DNA from: Nocardioides zhouii
Lineage (GTDB): Bacteria; Actinomycetota; Actinomycetes; Propionibacteriales; Nocardioidaceae
Reading direction: 5' to 3'
Length of the DNA stretch: 64,000 nt
Assembly (NCBI RefSeq): GCF_004137345.1
Contig: NZ_SDWV01000011.1
Span: 1-64,000 of the forward strand
In this document: positions 50,978-60,942 of the stretch, piece after piece
Numbering within the stretch: the stretch's first letter is position 1
Layout of the letters: each line of letters begins with the position of its first letter
Translations under genes and position numbers: made by a program
The notes under the pieces: model-generated
Told to the model about the DNA's origin: nothing
The model's database searches: none
The model's input: only the letters and a program-made list of their open reading frames with translations

Positions 50978-51421
50978 ATGCCCACTCGCACCGCCCGCAC
51001 CGCCTGGAACGGCGGCCTCCAGGACGGATCCGGCCAGGTCGAGCTCTCGAGCTCCGGCGCCGGCACCTTCGACGTCTCGTTCCCCCAGCGCGCGGCCGAC
51101 GACGCCGACGGCACCACCAGCCCCGAGGAGCTCGTCGCAGCCGCGCACTCGGCCTGCTACGCCATGTCGCTGTCCGACCTCGCGACCGAGGCAGGAGGCA
51201 CCGTGCAGTCGCTCGACGTCAAGGCCGACGTCACCCTCGGCCCCGACAAGGAGGCCGGCGGCTTCAAGCTGACCGGCATCACCCTGACGGTGCGTGGTGA
51301 GGTCGACGGCCTCGACGACGCCGCCTTCAAGGACGCGGCCGACACGGCCAAGGCCGGCTGCCCGATCAGCAAGGCGCTCACCGGCGTCGAGATCACCCTC
51401 GACGCCGCCCTGGAGAGCTGA
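50978..51421 (+). CDS. OsmC-family peroxiredoxin-like protein
   Basis: A 147-residue protein with both redox cysteines in family context, AAHSACYAMSLSDL near residue 60 and AGCPISKAL near 127. This is the YhfA/OsmC type, which reduces organic hydroperoxides in the cytoplasm. It is the first gene on the chromosomal side of the tRNA and is convergent with the peptidase gene. Confidence 0.9.
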   Translation: MPTRTARTAWNGGLQDGSGQVELSSSGAGTFDVSFPQRAADDADGTTSPEELVAAAHSACYAMSLSDLATEAGGTVQSLDVKADVTLGPDKEAGGFKLTGITLTVRGEVDGLDDAAFKDAADTAKAGCPISKALTGVEITLDAALES

Positions 51422-51425
51422 GCTC

Positions 51426-52982
51426 TCAGCAGGTCGTGCCGTCGTCGGGGACTGCCCCGTCCAGCAGGTAGTCCTCGACGATGGTGTCGATGCACTCGTT
51501 GCCCGAGTTGTACGCCGTGTGGCCGTCGCCGTCGCGCTCGACCAGCACGCCCGACTCGAGCTGCGCCGACAGGGCCTCGGCCCACTTCATCGGCGTCGCC
51601 GGGTCGCGGCTCGTGCCGAGGACCAGGATCGGCGCGGCGCCCGCGCCGCGGATGTCGAGCGGCGCCTCGCTCGAGGTCACCTCGATGCCTCGGCAGCCGG
51701 TCATCGACCAGGCGAAGATCCGGCCGAAGGTCGGCGACGCCTCCTCGAAGTCCGCGAAGAGCGACGGCACCTTCGCGAAGGGCACCGACGTCGGGTCGTC
51801 GAGGCAGTTGATCGAGTAGTTCGCCTCGATCGAGTTGTCGAGGTAGGTGCCGTCCTGGCTGCGGGAGGCGTACGCGTCCGCCAGCTGCATCAGGGCAGTG
51901 CCCTTCCCGTCCAGGGCGGAGGTCAGCGCGGCGCTCAGCAGGTACCAGTAGTCGCGGTTGTAGAGCGGCGTGATGATGCCGTAGAACGCGTTGCCCACCT
52001 GCAGCTCGCGGTCTCCGGCCGGCAGCGGCTGCTCCTCGATCGAGTCGACGAGGTCGCTGATGGTGGCCAGTCCCTCGTCGACGGTGTCGCCCAGGAAGCA
52101 GTTGTCGGTCGAGTCGAGGCAGTTCTGCACGTAGGCGCGGAGTGCGGTCTCGAAGCCGGTGGCCTGGTCGATCGCCGCCGACTGCGGGTCGAGCGAGACG
52201 TCGACCGCCCCGTCGAGCACGAAGCGGCCCACCCGGTCCGGGAACAGCTCCGCGTAGGTCGCGCCCAGCTTGGTGCCGTACGACGCCCCGAGGTAGGTCA
52301 GCTTGTCCTCGCCGAGCGCCGAGCGCAGGACGTCCATGTCGCGGGCTGCCTCGATCGTGGTGACGTGGCCCAGGACCGGGCCGGATCCCGCCACGCACCT
52401 GGCGCCGAACGACAGGACGGAGCGCTTGTAGGACTGCTCCTCCGCCACGGTGTCCGGCGTCGGGTCACCCGCGAGGTAGGCATCGAGCTCGCTGTCGCTG
52501 AGGCAGTCGACCGGCGCCGACGTGCCAGTCCCCCGCGGGTCGAAGCCCACGATGTCGAACCCCTGCAGCAGCGGCTCGCGGAACACGCGGCCGGCCGCGG
52601 CGGCGTACGACGTCCCGGGCGCGCCCGGACCGCCGGGGTTCACCACCATCGAGCCGACGCGCGAGCCGGTGGCGGGCACCCGCAGCAGCGCCAGGTCGAT
52701 GGTCTCGCCGGCGGGCTCGGCGTAGTCGACGGGAACGGTGAGGGTGCCGCAGTCGTAGTCGGCGTAGTCGTCGCACGGCGACCAGTCGACGCGCTGGGCG
52801 TAGAGGTCGGTGAGCGCGTCCTCCGGGGCCTGCGTCACCGACGAGGGAGGCGGCGTGTTCGGTGACGGGGTGGGGCTGGCCTGTGGCGGGTCGGGCGTGG
52901 AGCCCTGGATCGCGAGCCCGACCGCGACGAACGCGGTCAGCGCGAGGGCGAACACGGCGAGCACCGCGAGGAACTTCTTCAC
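51426..52982 (-). CDS. Secreted alpha/beta-hydrolase peptidase (tripeptidyl aminopeptidase-like)
   Basis: A 518-residue protein from GTG 52982, which has GGAGG upstream and overlaps the holB stop by 4 bp. It has a Lys-Lys start and a hydrophobic segment (FLAVLAVFALALTAFVAVGL), then a Pro/Ser/Thr linker, as in an exported or lipid-anchored protein. The hydrolase core has NPGGPGAPGTSY, the nucleophile YLGASYGTKLGA, Asp in GTSRDPATP and His in DGDGHTAY. The family removes N-terminal peptides from polypeptides outside the cell. Cysteine pairs near the C-terminus suggest disulfides. Confidence 0.85.
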   Translation of the reverse strand: MKKFLAVLAVFALALTAFVAVGLAIQGSTPDPPQASPTPSPNTPPPSSVTQAPEDALTDLYAQRVDWSPCDDYADYDCGTLTVPVDYAEPAGETIDLALLRVPATGSRVGSMVVNPGGPGAPGTSYAAAAGRVFREPLLQGFDIVGFDPRGTGTSAPVDCLSDSELDAYLAGDPTPDTVAEEQSYKRSVLSFGARCVAGSGPVLGHVTTIEAARDMDVLRSALGEDKLTYLGASYGTKLGATYAELFPDRVGRFVLDGAVDVSLDPQSAAIDQATGFETALRAYVQNCLDSTDNCFLGDTVDEGLATISDLVDSIEEQPLPAGDRELQVGNAFYGIITPLYNRDYWYLLSAALTSALDGKGTALMQLADAYASRSQDGTYLDNSIEANYSINCLDDPTSVPFAKVPSLFADFEEASPTFGRIFAWSMTGCRGIEVTSSEAPLDIRGAGAAPILVLGTSRDPATPMKWAEALSAQLESGVLVERDGDGHTAYNSGNECIDTIVEDYLLDGAVPDDGTTC

Positions 52983-54154
52983 GGACGACCTCCGGGCAGT
53001 CGCAGGGCGACCGTCATCGACTCGAGTGCCAGCTGCGGCGGCACGTTGAACTCCAGCATCTGCTCGCGGGCGGTGAAGATCGCGTCGATCATCCTCAGCA
53101 GCTCGTCGGGCGTGGCCGCGCGGGCGAGTGTGGCCACGTCGCCGCGGAGCTCCTCGTTGACCATCATCCCGGGCGCGCAGACGCTGAGGGCGATGGCGTC
53201 GCGGTAGACCGAGACGAGGTCCATCAGCGCGCGGTCGATCACGTCGAGCACGCGACGTTTGGCCTTCTGCTTCTGCAGCTTCTCCAGGCCGCTGAGGGCC
53301 GCGCGGTAGGACCGGCTGGCGAGGTCCTTGCGCTCGCTGCCGAAGATCGCCTGGAGCTCCCCGAGCTCGCGCTTCTCGGCGTCGGCCGTGATCGCCTCGG
53401 TCTCCTCCTTGGCGAGCTCGGCGAGGTTGGTCGCCGCGGTCATGCACGACCCGAGCGACGTCAGCCGGGCCGGGATGCTGACCACCTCGCGGCGACGTGA
53501 CCGGGTCTCCTCGTCGAGCGCGAGGGCGCGCGCCCGGCCGATGTGGCCCTGGCTGGCGCGGGCGGCGAAGCTGGCGACCGTCTCCGAGATCCCGTCGTGG
53601 CTCGCGAGGAACCGCGCGACGTCCTCGGTGCCGGGGGTGTTGAGGGTCAGCGTGCGGCAGCGCGAGCGGATCGTGGGGAGCACGTCACGGACCGTCGGAG
53701 CGCACAGCAGCCACAGGGTCTTGGGCGTCGGCTCCTCGATCGCCTTGAGCAGCGCGTTGCCGGTGCGCGGGTTCTCCGGGGTGCCGAGGCGGTCGGCGTC
53801 CTCGATGACGACGACCTGCCAGCGGCCGATCGAGGGGAACTTCGCCGCCGACTGCACCAGGCCGCGCATGTCGTCGACGTAGAGCACCGACGTCTCGGAC
53901 TTCACCCACGTGATGTCGGGGTGCGAGCCGGCCATGCCGAGCCGGCACGCCTCGCACGCGCCGCAGCCCGTACGCAGCTCGCACTGCAGGGCGGTCGCGA
54001 ACGCCCGCGCCACGTTGGAGCGGCCGGAGCCCGGCGGCCCGGTGATCAGCCAGGCGTGGGTCATGCCCTGCCCGGCCGCGGCCTGCTGCAGCACCTCGAT
54101 CGTGGGGCGCTGGCCGACGAGGTCGTCCCAGACGGTCCGGGTCGCAGTGGTCAT
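52979..54154 (-). CDS. holB: DNA polymerase III subunit delta'
   Basis: A 391-residue clamp-loader subunit starting at ATG 54154. It has the AAA+ P-loop-like TGPPGSGRSNVARAFA, the zinc-binding cysteines CGACEACRLG, the SRC motif IRSRCRTLTL and EDADRLG. It helps load the beta clamp onto DNA. It overlaps tmk at its start and the peptidase gene at its end, forming a tmk-holB-peptidase operon; tmk next to holB is common in actinobacteria. Confidence 0.93.
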   Translation of the reverse strand: MTTATRTVWDDLVGQRPTIEVLQQAAAGQGMTHAWLITGPPGSGRSNVARAFATALQCELRTGCGACEACRLGMAGSHPDITWVKSETSVLYVDDMRGLVQSAAKFPSIGRWQVVVIEDADRLGTPENPRTGNALLKAIEEPTPKTLWLLCAPTVRDVLPTIRSRCRTLTLNTPGTEDVARFLASHDGISETVASFAARASQGHIGRARALALDEETRSRRREVVSIPARLTSLGSCMTAATNLAELAKEETEAITADAEKRELGELQAIFGSERKDLASRSYRAALSGLEKLQKQKAKRRVLDVIDRALMDLVSVYRDAIALSVCAPGMMVNEELRGDVATLARAATPDELLRMIDAIFTAREQMLEFNVPPQLALESMTVALRLPGGRP

Positions 54155-54795
54155 CGGTGCTCCAGCAGGGGTTCGAGGCGAGCCCGGATGGCGGTGGAGA
54201 TCACGTCGATCGGCGCGCGGGCGTCGAGGACGACGTAGTGGTCGGGGTCGGCGGCCGCGAGGTCGAGGAACCCCTGCCGCACCCGCTGGTGGAACTCGAG
54301 CGACTGGCCCTCGATCCGGTCGCGCTCGTCGAACCGGCCGAGGCCCGCCTCCGGCGCCAGGTCGAGCACGACGGTGAGGTGCGGGCGCAGGTCGCCGGTG
54401 GCCCACCGGGCGACGGCCTCCACCTCGGCGACGTCGAGCGTACGGCCGGCGCCCTGGTAGGCCAGCGTCGAGTCGACGTAGCGGTCGGTGATCACGACCT
54501 CGCCGCGGTCGAGGGCGGGCAGCACGACGTGGTCGACGTGCTCCGCCTTGTCGGCGGCATACAGCAGCGCCTCGGTGCGGTCCGACAGCTCGCCGGTGGC
54601 CGGGTCGAGGACGATCCGCCGCAGCTCCTTGCCGACCCCGGTGTCGCCGGGCTCGAAGGTCAGCAGCACGGTCTGACCACGCTCGACCAGCCAGTCGCGC
54701 AGTAGCCGCGACTGGGTGGACTTGCCGGCCCCCTCGCCCCCCTCGAAGCAGACGAAGAGCCCGTGCTCTGAGAAGACTCCGGCGCTCACGCGCAC
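54151..54795 (-). CDS. tmk: Thymidylate kinase
   Basis: A 214-residue protein. The P-loop is FEGGEGAGKSTQ, the DR motif is ITDRYVDSTLAYQGAG and the TMP-binding FEPGDTGVG is present. It phosphorylates dTMP to dTDP. The start is GTG 54795 or the GTG two codons later. Its stop overlaps the holB start by 4 bp. Confidence 0.93.
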   Translation of the reverse strand: MRVSAGVFSEHGLFVCFEGGEGAGKSTQSRLLRDWLVERGQTVLLTFEPGDTGVGKELRRIVLDPATGELSDRTEALLYAADKAEHVDHVVLPALDRGEVVITDRYVDSTLAYQGAGRTLDVAEVEAVARWATGDLRPHLTVVLDLAPEAGLGRFDERDRIEGQSLEFHQRVRQGFLDLAAADPDHYVVLDARAPIDVISTAIRARLEPLLEHR

Positions 54796-54831
54796 ACCCT
54801 ACGGGCGCGGTGCGACACCTCTGCGGGCGAA

Positions 54832-54899
54832 CGGACCGAACGCGCCCCGACCGGGATCGCGTACGCCTGCCAGCGGCCGGCGGCGACGCGTTCGGTCCG
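54832..54899. repeat. 13-bp inverted repeat upstream of tmk
   Basis: CGGACCGAACGCG (54832-54844) and its complement (54887-54899) are separated by 42 bp in the gap between tmk and the membrane protein gene. It could be a terminator of the upstream gene or a regulatory site for the tmk operon. Confidence 0.45.
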
Positions 54900-54908
54900 A
54901 CGGTCGGC

Positions 54909-55616
54909 TCAGGCGGCGTTGCTTCCGCTGAAGAAGAACATCGCGACCACGAAGGCCCAGCCCCCTGTGAGCCGACGATGTCCGGCGCGGGGTCGCGCCA
55001 CGCCCAGGGGCCCACCGAGCAGGAGGTACGCCACGCACCCGAGCGGGCCGGCGAGGAGCACGAACCATGCCCACGCCCATCGGGTGGCGCGCCACGGCTC
55101 GGGACCGCCCACCAGCAGGAGCAGGATCCCCAGCCACGTGGCCAGCACGAGAAGGACGACGGCACCCGGCGCCCTCCACCCGTGGACCGAGGTGGAAGGG
55201 GCGTCGAGGGACGACCCGGAGGTGAGGGTGATTCCCGAGTTGATGCCGCGCAACGTGTCGCGCGGGTCGACCGCGCTGACGAACACGCTCTCGTCCCACG
55301 CGTTGTAGCCGCGGCTGTCGTCGACCTGCACCACCGCGTACTGGTCGAGAAGCCCGTTCCAGACACTCCACCGCAGCTCGACGCGGTCACCCTTCGCAGG
55401 CGGCTCGTCGCCGACCACCTGCACCTCGCTGACCTTGCTGCTGGCCACGTCGGCGAGGAGGTCGCCGTACGTCGCGGGCCGCATTCCGGTCGTCACCAGC
55501 AACGCCGCCGCGACGAGGGCAAGCAGGCCGAACAGCGCACCCGTCAGCCGCCAGCGGCGATCGAGCCACTCGTCGTGCGTGGCCCGCGCCTGCTGCGGCG
55601 TCGTGGTCAACGTCAT
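54909..55616 (-). CDS. Hypothetical membrane protein
   Basis: A 235-residue protein. One membrane span lies near residues 24-44, then an extracytoplasmic region of about 100 residues, then three more hydrophobic segments (APGAVVLLVLATWLGILLLL, WAWAWFVLLAGPLGCVAYLL, WAFVVAMFFF). No known domain recognised. It sits between topA and tmk on the same strand. Confidence 0.75.
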   Translation of the reverse strand: MTLTTTPQQARATHDEWLDRRWRLTGALFGLLALVAAALLVTTGMRPATYGDLLADVASSKVSEVQVVGDEPPAKGDRVELRWSVWNGLLDQYAVVQVDDSRGYNAWDESVFVSAVDPRDTLRGINSGITLTSGSSLDAPSTSVHGWRAPGAVVLLVLATWLGILLLLVGGPEPWRATRWAWAWFVLLAGPLGCVAYLLLGGPLGVARPRAGHRRLTGGWAFVVAMFFFSGSNAA

Positions 55617-55644
55617 GCCTCACCCCCTGCGAGGAGAGTAAGGG

Positions 55645-58359
55645 TCAGGACTTCTTGGCGGCAGCCTTCTTGGTCGTCTTCTTCGCAGCCGTCTTCTTGG
55701 CGGTCGTCTTCTTGGCAGCGGACTTCTTGGCCGGAGCCTTCTTCGCGCCCTTCTTGACTGCCTTCTTGGCGGGACCGCGCTCGCGGCGCTCGGCGAGCAG
55801 CTCGGCCGCGCGCTCGAGGGTGATCGCGTCGACGGTGTCGTCCTTGCGCAGGGTCGCGTTGTACTCGCCGTCGGTGACGTACTCGCCGAAGCGACCGGCC
55901 TTCACGACGACCGGCTGGCCGGAGACGGGGTCGTTGCCGAGCTCCTTGAGCGGCGGGGTGGCCGCACCGCGGCCGCGCTGCTTGGGCTGGGCGTAGATCG
56001 CCTTGGCCTGGTCGAGGGTGATGTCGAAGATCTGGTCCTCGGTGGTGAGCGAGCGCGAGTCGGTGCCCTTCTTGAGGTAGGGCCCGTAGCGACCGTTCTG
56101 CGCGGTGATCTCGGTGCCGTCCTCGTCGCTGCCGACGACGCGGGGCAGGTCGAGCAGCTTGACCGCCTGCTCGACGGTGACCGTGTCGAGGGTCATCGAC
56201 GCGAAGAGCGAGCCCGTGCGCGGCTTGGCGCTCTTCGGCGCGTCCTCGGGCAGCACCTCGGTGACGTACGGTCCGAAGCGGCCGTTCTTCGCCACGATCT
56301 GCAGGCCGGTGTCGGGGTGGTTGCCGACGACCTGCTCCTCGCCGGCCGGGTTGGCCAGCAGCTCCTTCGCCAGTGCGACGGTCAGCTCGTCGGGCGGGAG
56401 GTCGTCGGGGACGTTGGCACGCACGGGTGCGCCGTCGCCGTCCTCGGCCGGCGGACCCTCGACGTACGGTCCGTAGCGGCCGACGCGGAGGTTGATCTGG
56501 TCCTCCGGCGTGCCGATCGGGAAGGTCGCCATCTCCTTGGCGTCGATGTCGCCGAGCTCGGTGACGAGCGTCTTGAGGCCGACAACGTCGCCGGCACCGT
56601 AGTAGAACTCGCCGAGCTCGGTGGCGCGGTCCTTGCGGCCGCCGGCGATCTCGTCGAGGACGTCCTCCATCGAGGCGGTGAACTCGTAGGACACCTGGCG
56701 CGGGAAGTGCTCCTCGAGCAGCCGGATGACCGAGAACGCCAACCACGCGGGGACGAGCGCGGTGCCCTTCTTGTAGACGTAGCCGCGGTTGAGGATGGTG
56801 CCGATGATCGAGGCGTACGTCGACGGGCGGCCGATGAGCCGGTCCTCGAGCTCCTTGATCAGGGTCGCCTCGGTGTAGCGCGCCGGCGGCTTCGTCTCGT
56901 GGCCCTCGGGGGTCAGCGTCGCGGCCGACACCGCAGCACCCTGGCTGAGGTTGGGCAGCCGGGTCTCCGCGTCGTCCTTGCGCTTGGACGCGTCGTCGAT
57001 GTCCTCGACGTAGGCCTTGAGGAAGCCGTGGAAGGTGATCGTGCGACCACTCGAGCTGAAGACCGCGTCGCGACCGTCGGAGGCGGCGCCGCCGATGCGG
57101 ATCGTCACCGAGTTGCCGACGGCGTCCTTCATCTGGGAGGCGACGGTGCGCATCCAGATCAGCTCGTAGAGCCGGAACTGCTCGCCGGAGAGCCCGGTCT
57201 GGGCAGGCGTACGGAACGACTCGCCAGCGGGCCGGATCGCCTCGTGCGCCTCCTGGGCGTTCTTGACCTTCGAGGCGTACGTGCGCGGCGAGTCGGGAAG
57301 GTACTCGGCGCCGTACAGCTCACGCACCTGGTCGCGTGCCGCGCCGACCGCGCCGCCCGAGAGCGTCGTGGAGTCGGTGCGCATGTAGGTGATGAAGCCG
57401 TTCTCGTAGAGCCGCTGCGCAACCGACATCGTCACGCTCGCGCTCATGCCGAGCTTGCGGCTCGCCTCCTGCTGGAGCGTGGTGGTGCGGAAGGGGGCGT
57501 ACGGCGAGCGGCGGTAGGGCTTGGACTCGACCGAGCGGACGTCGTACGTCGTGTCGGCGAGGCCGGTGGCCAGCGACTCGGCGTCGGCGCGCGAGAGGTG
57601 GACGCGCTCGCCCTTGCCCTTCGGGACGCCGGTGTTGTCGAAGTCGGAGCCGCGGGCGACGCGGACGCCGTCGACGCTGTAGAGCTTGGCGGGGAACATC
57701 CGCGGGTCGTGGCCGCTGCCGGCGTCGAACGTGGCGTCGATGTCCCAGTAGGACGCGACGCGGAACTTCATCCGCTCGCGCTCCTTGTCGACCACCAGGC
57801 GGGTCGCCACCGACTGCACGCGGCCGGCGGAGAGGCCGGACATGACCTTCTTCCACAGCACGGGCGAGACCTCGTAGCCGTAGAGGCGGTCGAGGATGCG
57901 GCGCGCCTCCTGGGCCTCGACGAGGTCGTCGTTGATCTCGCGGGGGTTCTCGACCGCGGCGAGGATGGCGGCCTTGGTGATCTCGTGGAAGACCATCCGG
58001 TGGACCGGCAAGCCCTTCGGCGGCTTGAGCTCGTCGAGGAGGTGCCAGGCGATCGCCTCGCCCTCGCGGTCCTCGTCGGTGGCGAGGTAGAGGGCGTCGG
58101 CTTCCTTGACCAGCTTCTTCAGCTTGGCGATGTGGCTCTTCTTGTCGCGCGGCACGACGTAGTAGGGCTCGAAGCCGTTGTCGACGTCGACCGCCAGGCG
58201 GCCCCACGGCTTGTCCTTGATCTTGGCCGGCGTGTCCGCGGCGTTGTTGGGCAGGTCGCGGATGTGACCGATCGAGGACTCGACGACGTAGTCCGAGCCC
58301 AGGTAGCCGCCGATGGTGCGGGCCTTGGCCGGTGACTCGACGATGACGAGCTTTGCCAC
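55645..58359 (-). CDS. topA: DNA topoisomerase I
   Basis: A 904-residue protein from GTG 58359 (VAKLVIVESPAKARTI). The Toprim domain has ATDEDREGEAIAWHL. The active-site Tyr region is FITYMRTDSTTLS, and GLSAGRVQSVATRLV is present. Instead of zinc fingers the C-terminus has repeated NGRYGPYL / NGRFGPYV-type repeats and a long Lys/Ala tail (AKKTTAKKTAAKKTTKKA), the actinobacterial form. It relaxes negative supercoils. Confidence 0.96.
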   Translation of the reverse strand: MAKLVIVESPAKARTIGGYLGSDYVVESSIGHIRDLPNNAADTPAKIKDKPWGRLAVDVDNGFEPYYVVPRDKKSHIAKLKKLVKEADALYLATDEDREGEAIAWHLLDELKPPKGLPVHRMVFHEITKAAILAAVENPREINDDLVEAQEARRILDRLYGYEVSPVLWKKVMSGLSAGRVQSVATRLVVDKERERMKFRVASYWDIDATFDAGSGHDPRMFPAKLYSVDGVRVARGSDFDNTGVPKGKGERVHLSRADAESLATGLADTTYDVRSVESKPYRRSPYAPFRTTTLQQEASRKLGMSASVTMSVAQRLYENGFITYMRTDSTTLSGGAVGAARDQVRELYGAEYLPDSPRTYASKVKNAQEAHEAIRPAGESFRTPAQTGLSGEQFRLYELIWMRTVASQMKDAVGNSVTIRIGGAASDGRDAVFSSSGRTITFHGFLKAYVEDIDDASKRKDDAETRLPNLSQGAAVSAATLTPEGHETKPPARYTEATLIKELEDRLIGRPSTYASIIGTILNRGYVYKKGTALVPAWLAFSVIRLLEEHFPRQVSYEFTASMEDVLDEIAGGRKDRATELGEFYYGAGDVVGLKTLVTELGDIDAKEMATFPIGTPEDQINLRVGRYGPYVEGPPAEDGDGAPVRANVPDDLPPDELTVALAKELLANPAGEEQVVGNHPDTGLQIVAKNGRFGPYVTEVLPEDAPKSAKPRTGSLFASMTLDTVTVEQAVKLLDLPRVVGSDEDGTEITAQNGRYGPYLKKGTDSRSLTTEDQIFDITLDQAKAIYAQPKQRGRGAATPPLKELGNDPVSGQPVVVKAGRFGEYVTDGEYNATLRKDDTVDAITLERAAELLAERRERGPAKKAVKKGAKKAPAKKSAAKKTTAKKTAAKKTTKKAAAKKS

Positions 58360-58652
58360 TTCAGATTGCTCCCTCAGATTCCAGCTGCTGTCGTGCTCAG
58401 CGCGGCAACGGTAGCGCCACATCCGGACTTCGCCACTCCGGGCGGCGATCGGTGCCTCCCGTGGACGACGTCCACCGCCGTGCCGGGTCCGGTCTGGACC
58501 GGGCGTGTCGGACGCAGTCGCTGGCCACTTTCGCACCCCGCGGCTGTGGACGACGGGCCTCGGGGCCTCGCCTGTGGACAAGCCGGCCGCAGTGTCGGAG
58601 GACGTCCCGATCGTGGTGGGACGCCCATCCGACCGACCTCCAGGAGGACCCG

Positions 58653-59420
58653 ATGCTCGACCACCGCTACTACGAAGACATGCTCTGGCGCGAGCCGCGC
58701 GAGAGGCTCGACGACCAGGGCCGGCTCAGCCACCTCGTCTTCGTCGACGGCCGGCTGGTCGACGCCTGGAGCGAGCAGGTGGAGACCAGCTCGTACGCCG
58801 ACGTGGCGCGCCGCCACGACGAGGACGCCCGCACGCGCGTCGTGCAGAGCCCGCCGCCCCTGCCTCGGCACGTGCAGGCGCTGCACTGGCTCGACTGCAT
58901 CGCCGGGAGCCGCGAGGAGCTGCTGGCGATGACGACCTCGCCGGTGGCCCTCCCCCGCCTGCGCGACCACCTCGACCCGGTCGCGGACGAGGCGTGGCTG
59001 GTCGCCGACGAGCTGCTCACCGACCTGCGCGAGGCGCTGCTGCCCGCCGACCTCGCCGCACCGCTGCGCGAGTGCCTCCTGCTGGTGCGCGAGCGGCTGC
59101 CCGAGCTCGCCGAGCGGATGACGCCGCCGCGGCTGGCGGCCGGTGTCGCGTGGGTCGTCGGCAAGGCCAACGCCGCGATCGGCCCGGAGGGTCCGGTCAC
59201 CCAGGTGCGGATCGCCGACCACCTGGGCACGACGTCGCTCAACGCCTGCGGCACCCAGGTGCTCGGACACGTACGCCGCCTCGGCTGGGTGAGCGCCCGG
59301 CCGTGGGCGTCGAACGCGCCGGCGCTCACGGCGGTCGGGCGGGTGGAGCTGCTGTCCGCGAGCGTGCGCCGCGACCTCGTGGACCTCCGCGACCGCTCGA
59401 TCGCGGAGGAGGGTGTCTAG
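58653..59420 (+). CDS. Hypothetical protein with possible winged-helix end
   Basis: A 255-residue protein from ATG 58653 behind CAGGAGGACC. It is soluble, rich in Asp, Glu and Leu. Near residues 170-230 there is a helix-turn-helix-like region (TQVRIADHLGTTSLNACGTQ) followed by VLGHVRRLGWV, which could bind DNA. I do not recognise the rest. It is divergent from topA and overlaps the convergent methyltransferase gene by 4 bp. Confidence 0.7.
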   Translation: MLDHRYYEDMLWREPRERLDDQGRLSHLVFVDGRLVDAWSEQVETSSYADVARRHDEDARTRVVQSPPPLPRHVQALHWLDCIAGSREELLAMTTSPVALPRLRDHLDPVADEAWLVADELLTDLREALLPADLAAPLRECLLLVRERLPELAERMTPPRLAAGVAWVVGKANAAIGPEGPVTQVRIADHLGTTSLNACGTQVLGHVRRLGWVSARPWASNAPALTAVGRVELLSASVRRDLVDLRDRSIAEEGV

Positions 59421-60901
59421 GAGTCGATCTCGAGGAACCCCTCGCCGACGAGCTCGCGCACCACCGGGAGATAGGTCGTCCGCAGGTCGGACTCGTCGCG
59501 CTCGAGCAACGAGCCCAGCGCGCCCAGGAGCTGACCGACGGTGAGGTCGCCGTCGCAGGCCCCGAGGAACGCGGCCTCGACCGTGTCGGCCGTACGCGCC
59601 CGGCGGAAGCCCCGCTGCTGGCGGAGCACGATCGCCTCCGGGTCCTCGGCGCCGGGACGCCCGACCGTCTCCTGCTGCACGTCGTTGCGGGCGCGCAGGG
59701 TCCGGCCGAGCAGCTGCTCCTCGGTGACGCCGCGCAGGTCGGCGACCGCCTCGCCCCAGGCGTGGATCGCCGGACCGATGGGCTGCTCGACGTCGTACGG
59801 CCACTCGAGGAGGTCGTGGCGGCCTCCGCCACCCAGGCGCACGTTGATCCAGCCGAAGCCGACGCCCTCGATGCCCTGATCCTCGAGCCAGGAGAGCCAC
59901 GTGTCGTAGCGCTGGACGTACTCCGGCCCGCCGTGGTGGCCGCTGTCCTTCAGCCACAGCTCGACGTACGCCGCCGGGTCGAGGGTCTCGCGCTGCACGA
60001 CGAGCGCGTCGCAGTCGTCGCGCAACCACGAGCCGAGCCGCTCGTCCCAAGGCCGACCCTCGACGATCGACCAGTTCGCGAGCACCTGGAGCCAGCCACC
60101 GTCGGTGAGGTGGTCGGGGCCGGTGCGGACGATGTGCTCGACGACCCGGTCGCCGGGCAGGCCCGAGTCGCGGTAGACGAGTCGCTCCCCGGTGGCGGGC
60201 GAGATCACGAAGGGCGGGTTCGTCGCGATGAGGTCGAAGCGCTCGCCGGCCACCGGCTCGAAGAACGAGCCGTCGCGCACCTCGACCTCGACGCCGTTGA
60301 GCTCGGCGTTGAGCTGCGTCATCCAGAGGGCGCGGCTGTTGACGTCGGTCGCTACGACGCGTCCGGCGTGGCGGGCGAGGTGCAGGGCCTGGACGCCACA
60401 GCCGGTGCCGAGGTCGAGGGCCGAGCCGACCGGCTCGCGCATCGTCAGCTGGGCCAGGCTCGTCGACGCGCTCGAGATGCCGAGCACGTGGTCGCGACCG
60501 ACGGCGACCGGCGTGCCGTCGAGACCGGGCGTCAGGTCGGAGACGACCCAGAGGTCGCGGTCCAGGCCGGCCTCGGAGGCGGCGTAGGGGCGGCAGTCCA
60601 TCCGCGCCGCGACCTCGCTGACGCTCTGCTCGAGCAGCCCGGCGTTGCAGAGCCGGTCGACCAGGCCGGGCAGGGCTCGATCAGCTTCCTCCCGACTGAC
60701 GGTGGCCTGCAGCAGGAAGAGCCGGACCAGGGTGTCGAGCGGCCCGCCCGACGTCGTACGCCGCAGCGCGGGCAGGGTCTCGTTGCGACCGAGCGCGCGG
60801 TGCGCCTCCTCCCCGATCGCCTCCGCCACCCGGTCGTACGTGAAGCCGGCCGTGTGCAGGGCGTCGCGCAGCGCCGCGGTGAAGTCCAGACCTGAAGGCA
60901 T
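59417..60901 (-). CDS. SAM-dependent methyltransferase (PrmC/RsmC-like)
   Basis: A 494-residue protein. The N-terminal 120 residues are helical. The Rossmann methyltransferase has ALDLGTGCGVQALHLA, ATDVNSRAL and the N-methylating motif NPPFVISP. A C-terminal 200-residue domain follows. NPPF enzymes methylate amino or amide nitrogens of nucleic acids or proteins. The two extra domains are typical of an actinobacterial family of unsettled substrate. Confidence 0.85.
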   Translation of the reverse strand: MPSGLDFTAALRDALHTAGFTYDRVAEAIGEEAHRALGRNETLPALRRTTSGGPLDTLVRLFLLQATVSREEADRALPGLVDRLCNAGLLEQSVSEVAARMDCRPYAASEAGLDRDLWVVSDLTPGLDGTPVAVGRDHVLGISSASTSLAQLTMREPVGSALDLGTGCGVQALHLARHAGRVVATDVNSRALWMTQLNAELNGVEVEVRDGSFFEPVAGERFDLIATNPPFVISPATGERLVYRDSGLPGDRVVEHIVRTGPDHLTDGGWLQVLANWSIVEGRPWDERLGSWLRDDCDALVVQRETLDPAAYVELWLKDSGHHGGPEYVQRYDTWLSWLEDQGIEGVGFGWINVRLGGGGRHDLLEWPYDVEQPIGPAIHAWGEAVADLRGVTEEQLLGRTLRARNDVQQETVGRPGAEDPEAIVLRQQRGFRRARTADTVEAAFLGACDGDLTVGQLLGALGSLLERDESDLRTTYLPVVRELVGEGFLEIDS

Positions 60902-60942
60902 GGCGCCAGCGTCCCAGACCACCGCGGCCGCGCGCACGGCCG

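Noticed and set aside
52979-55390. An 803-residue frame covering holB and tmk
   Set aside because: Only the part from ATG 54154 is holB; the rest is the out-of-frame shadow of tmk and the membrane protein gene.
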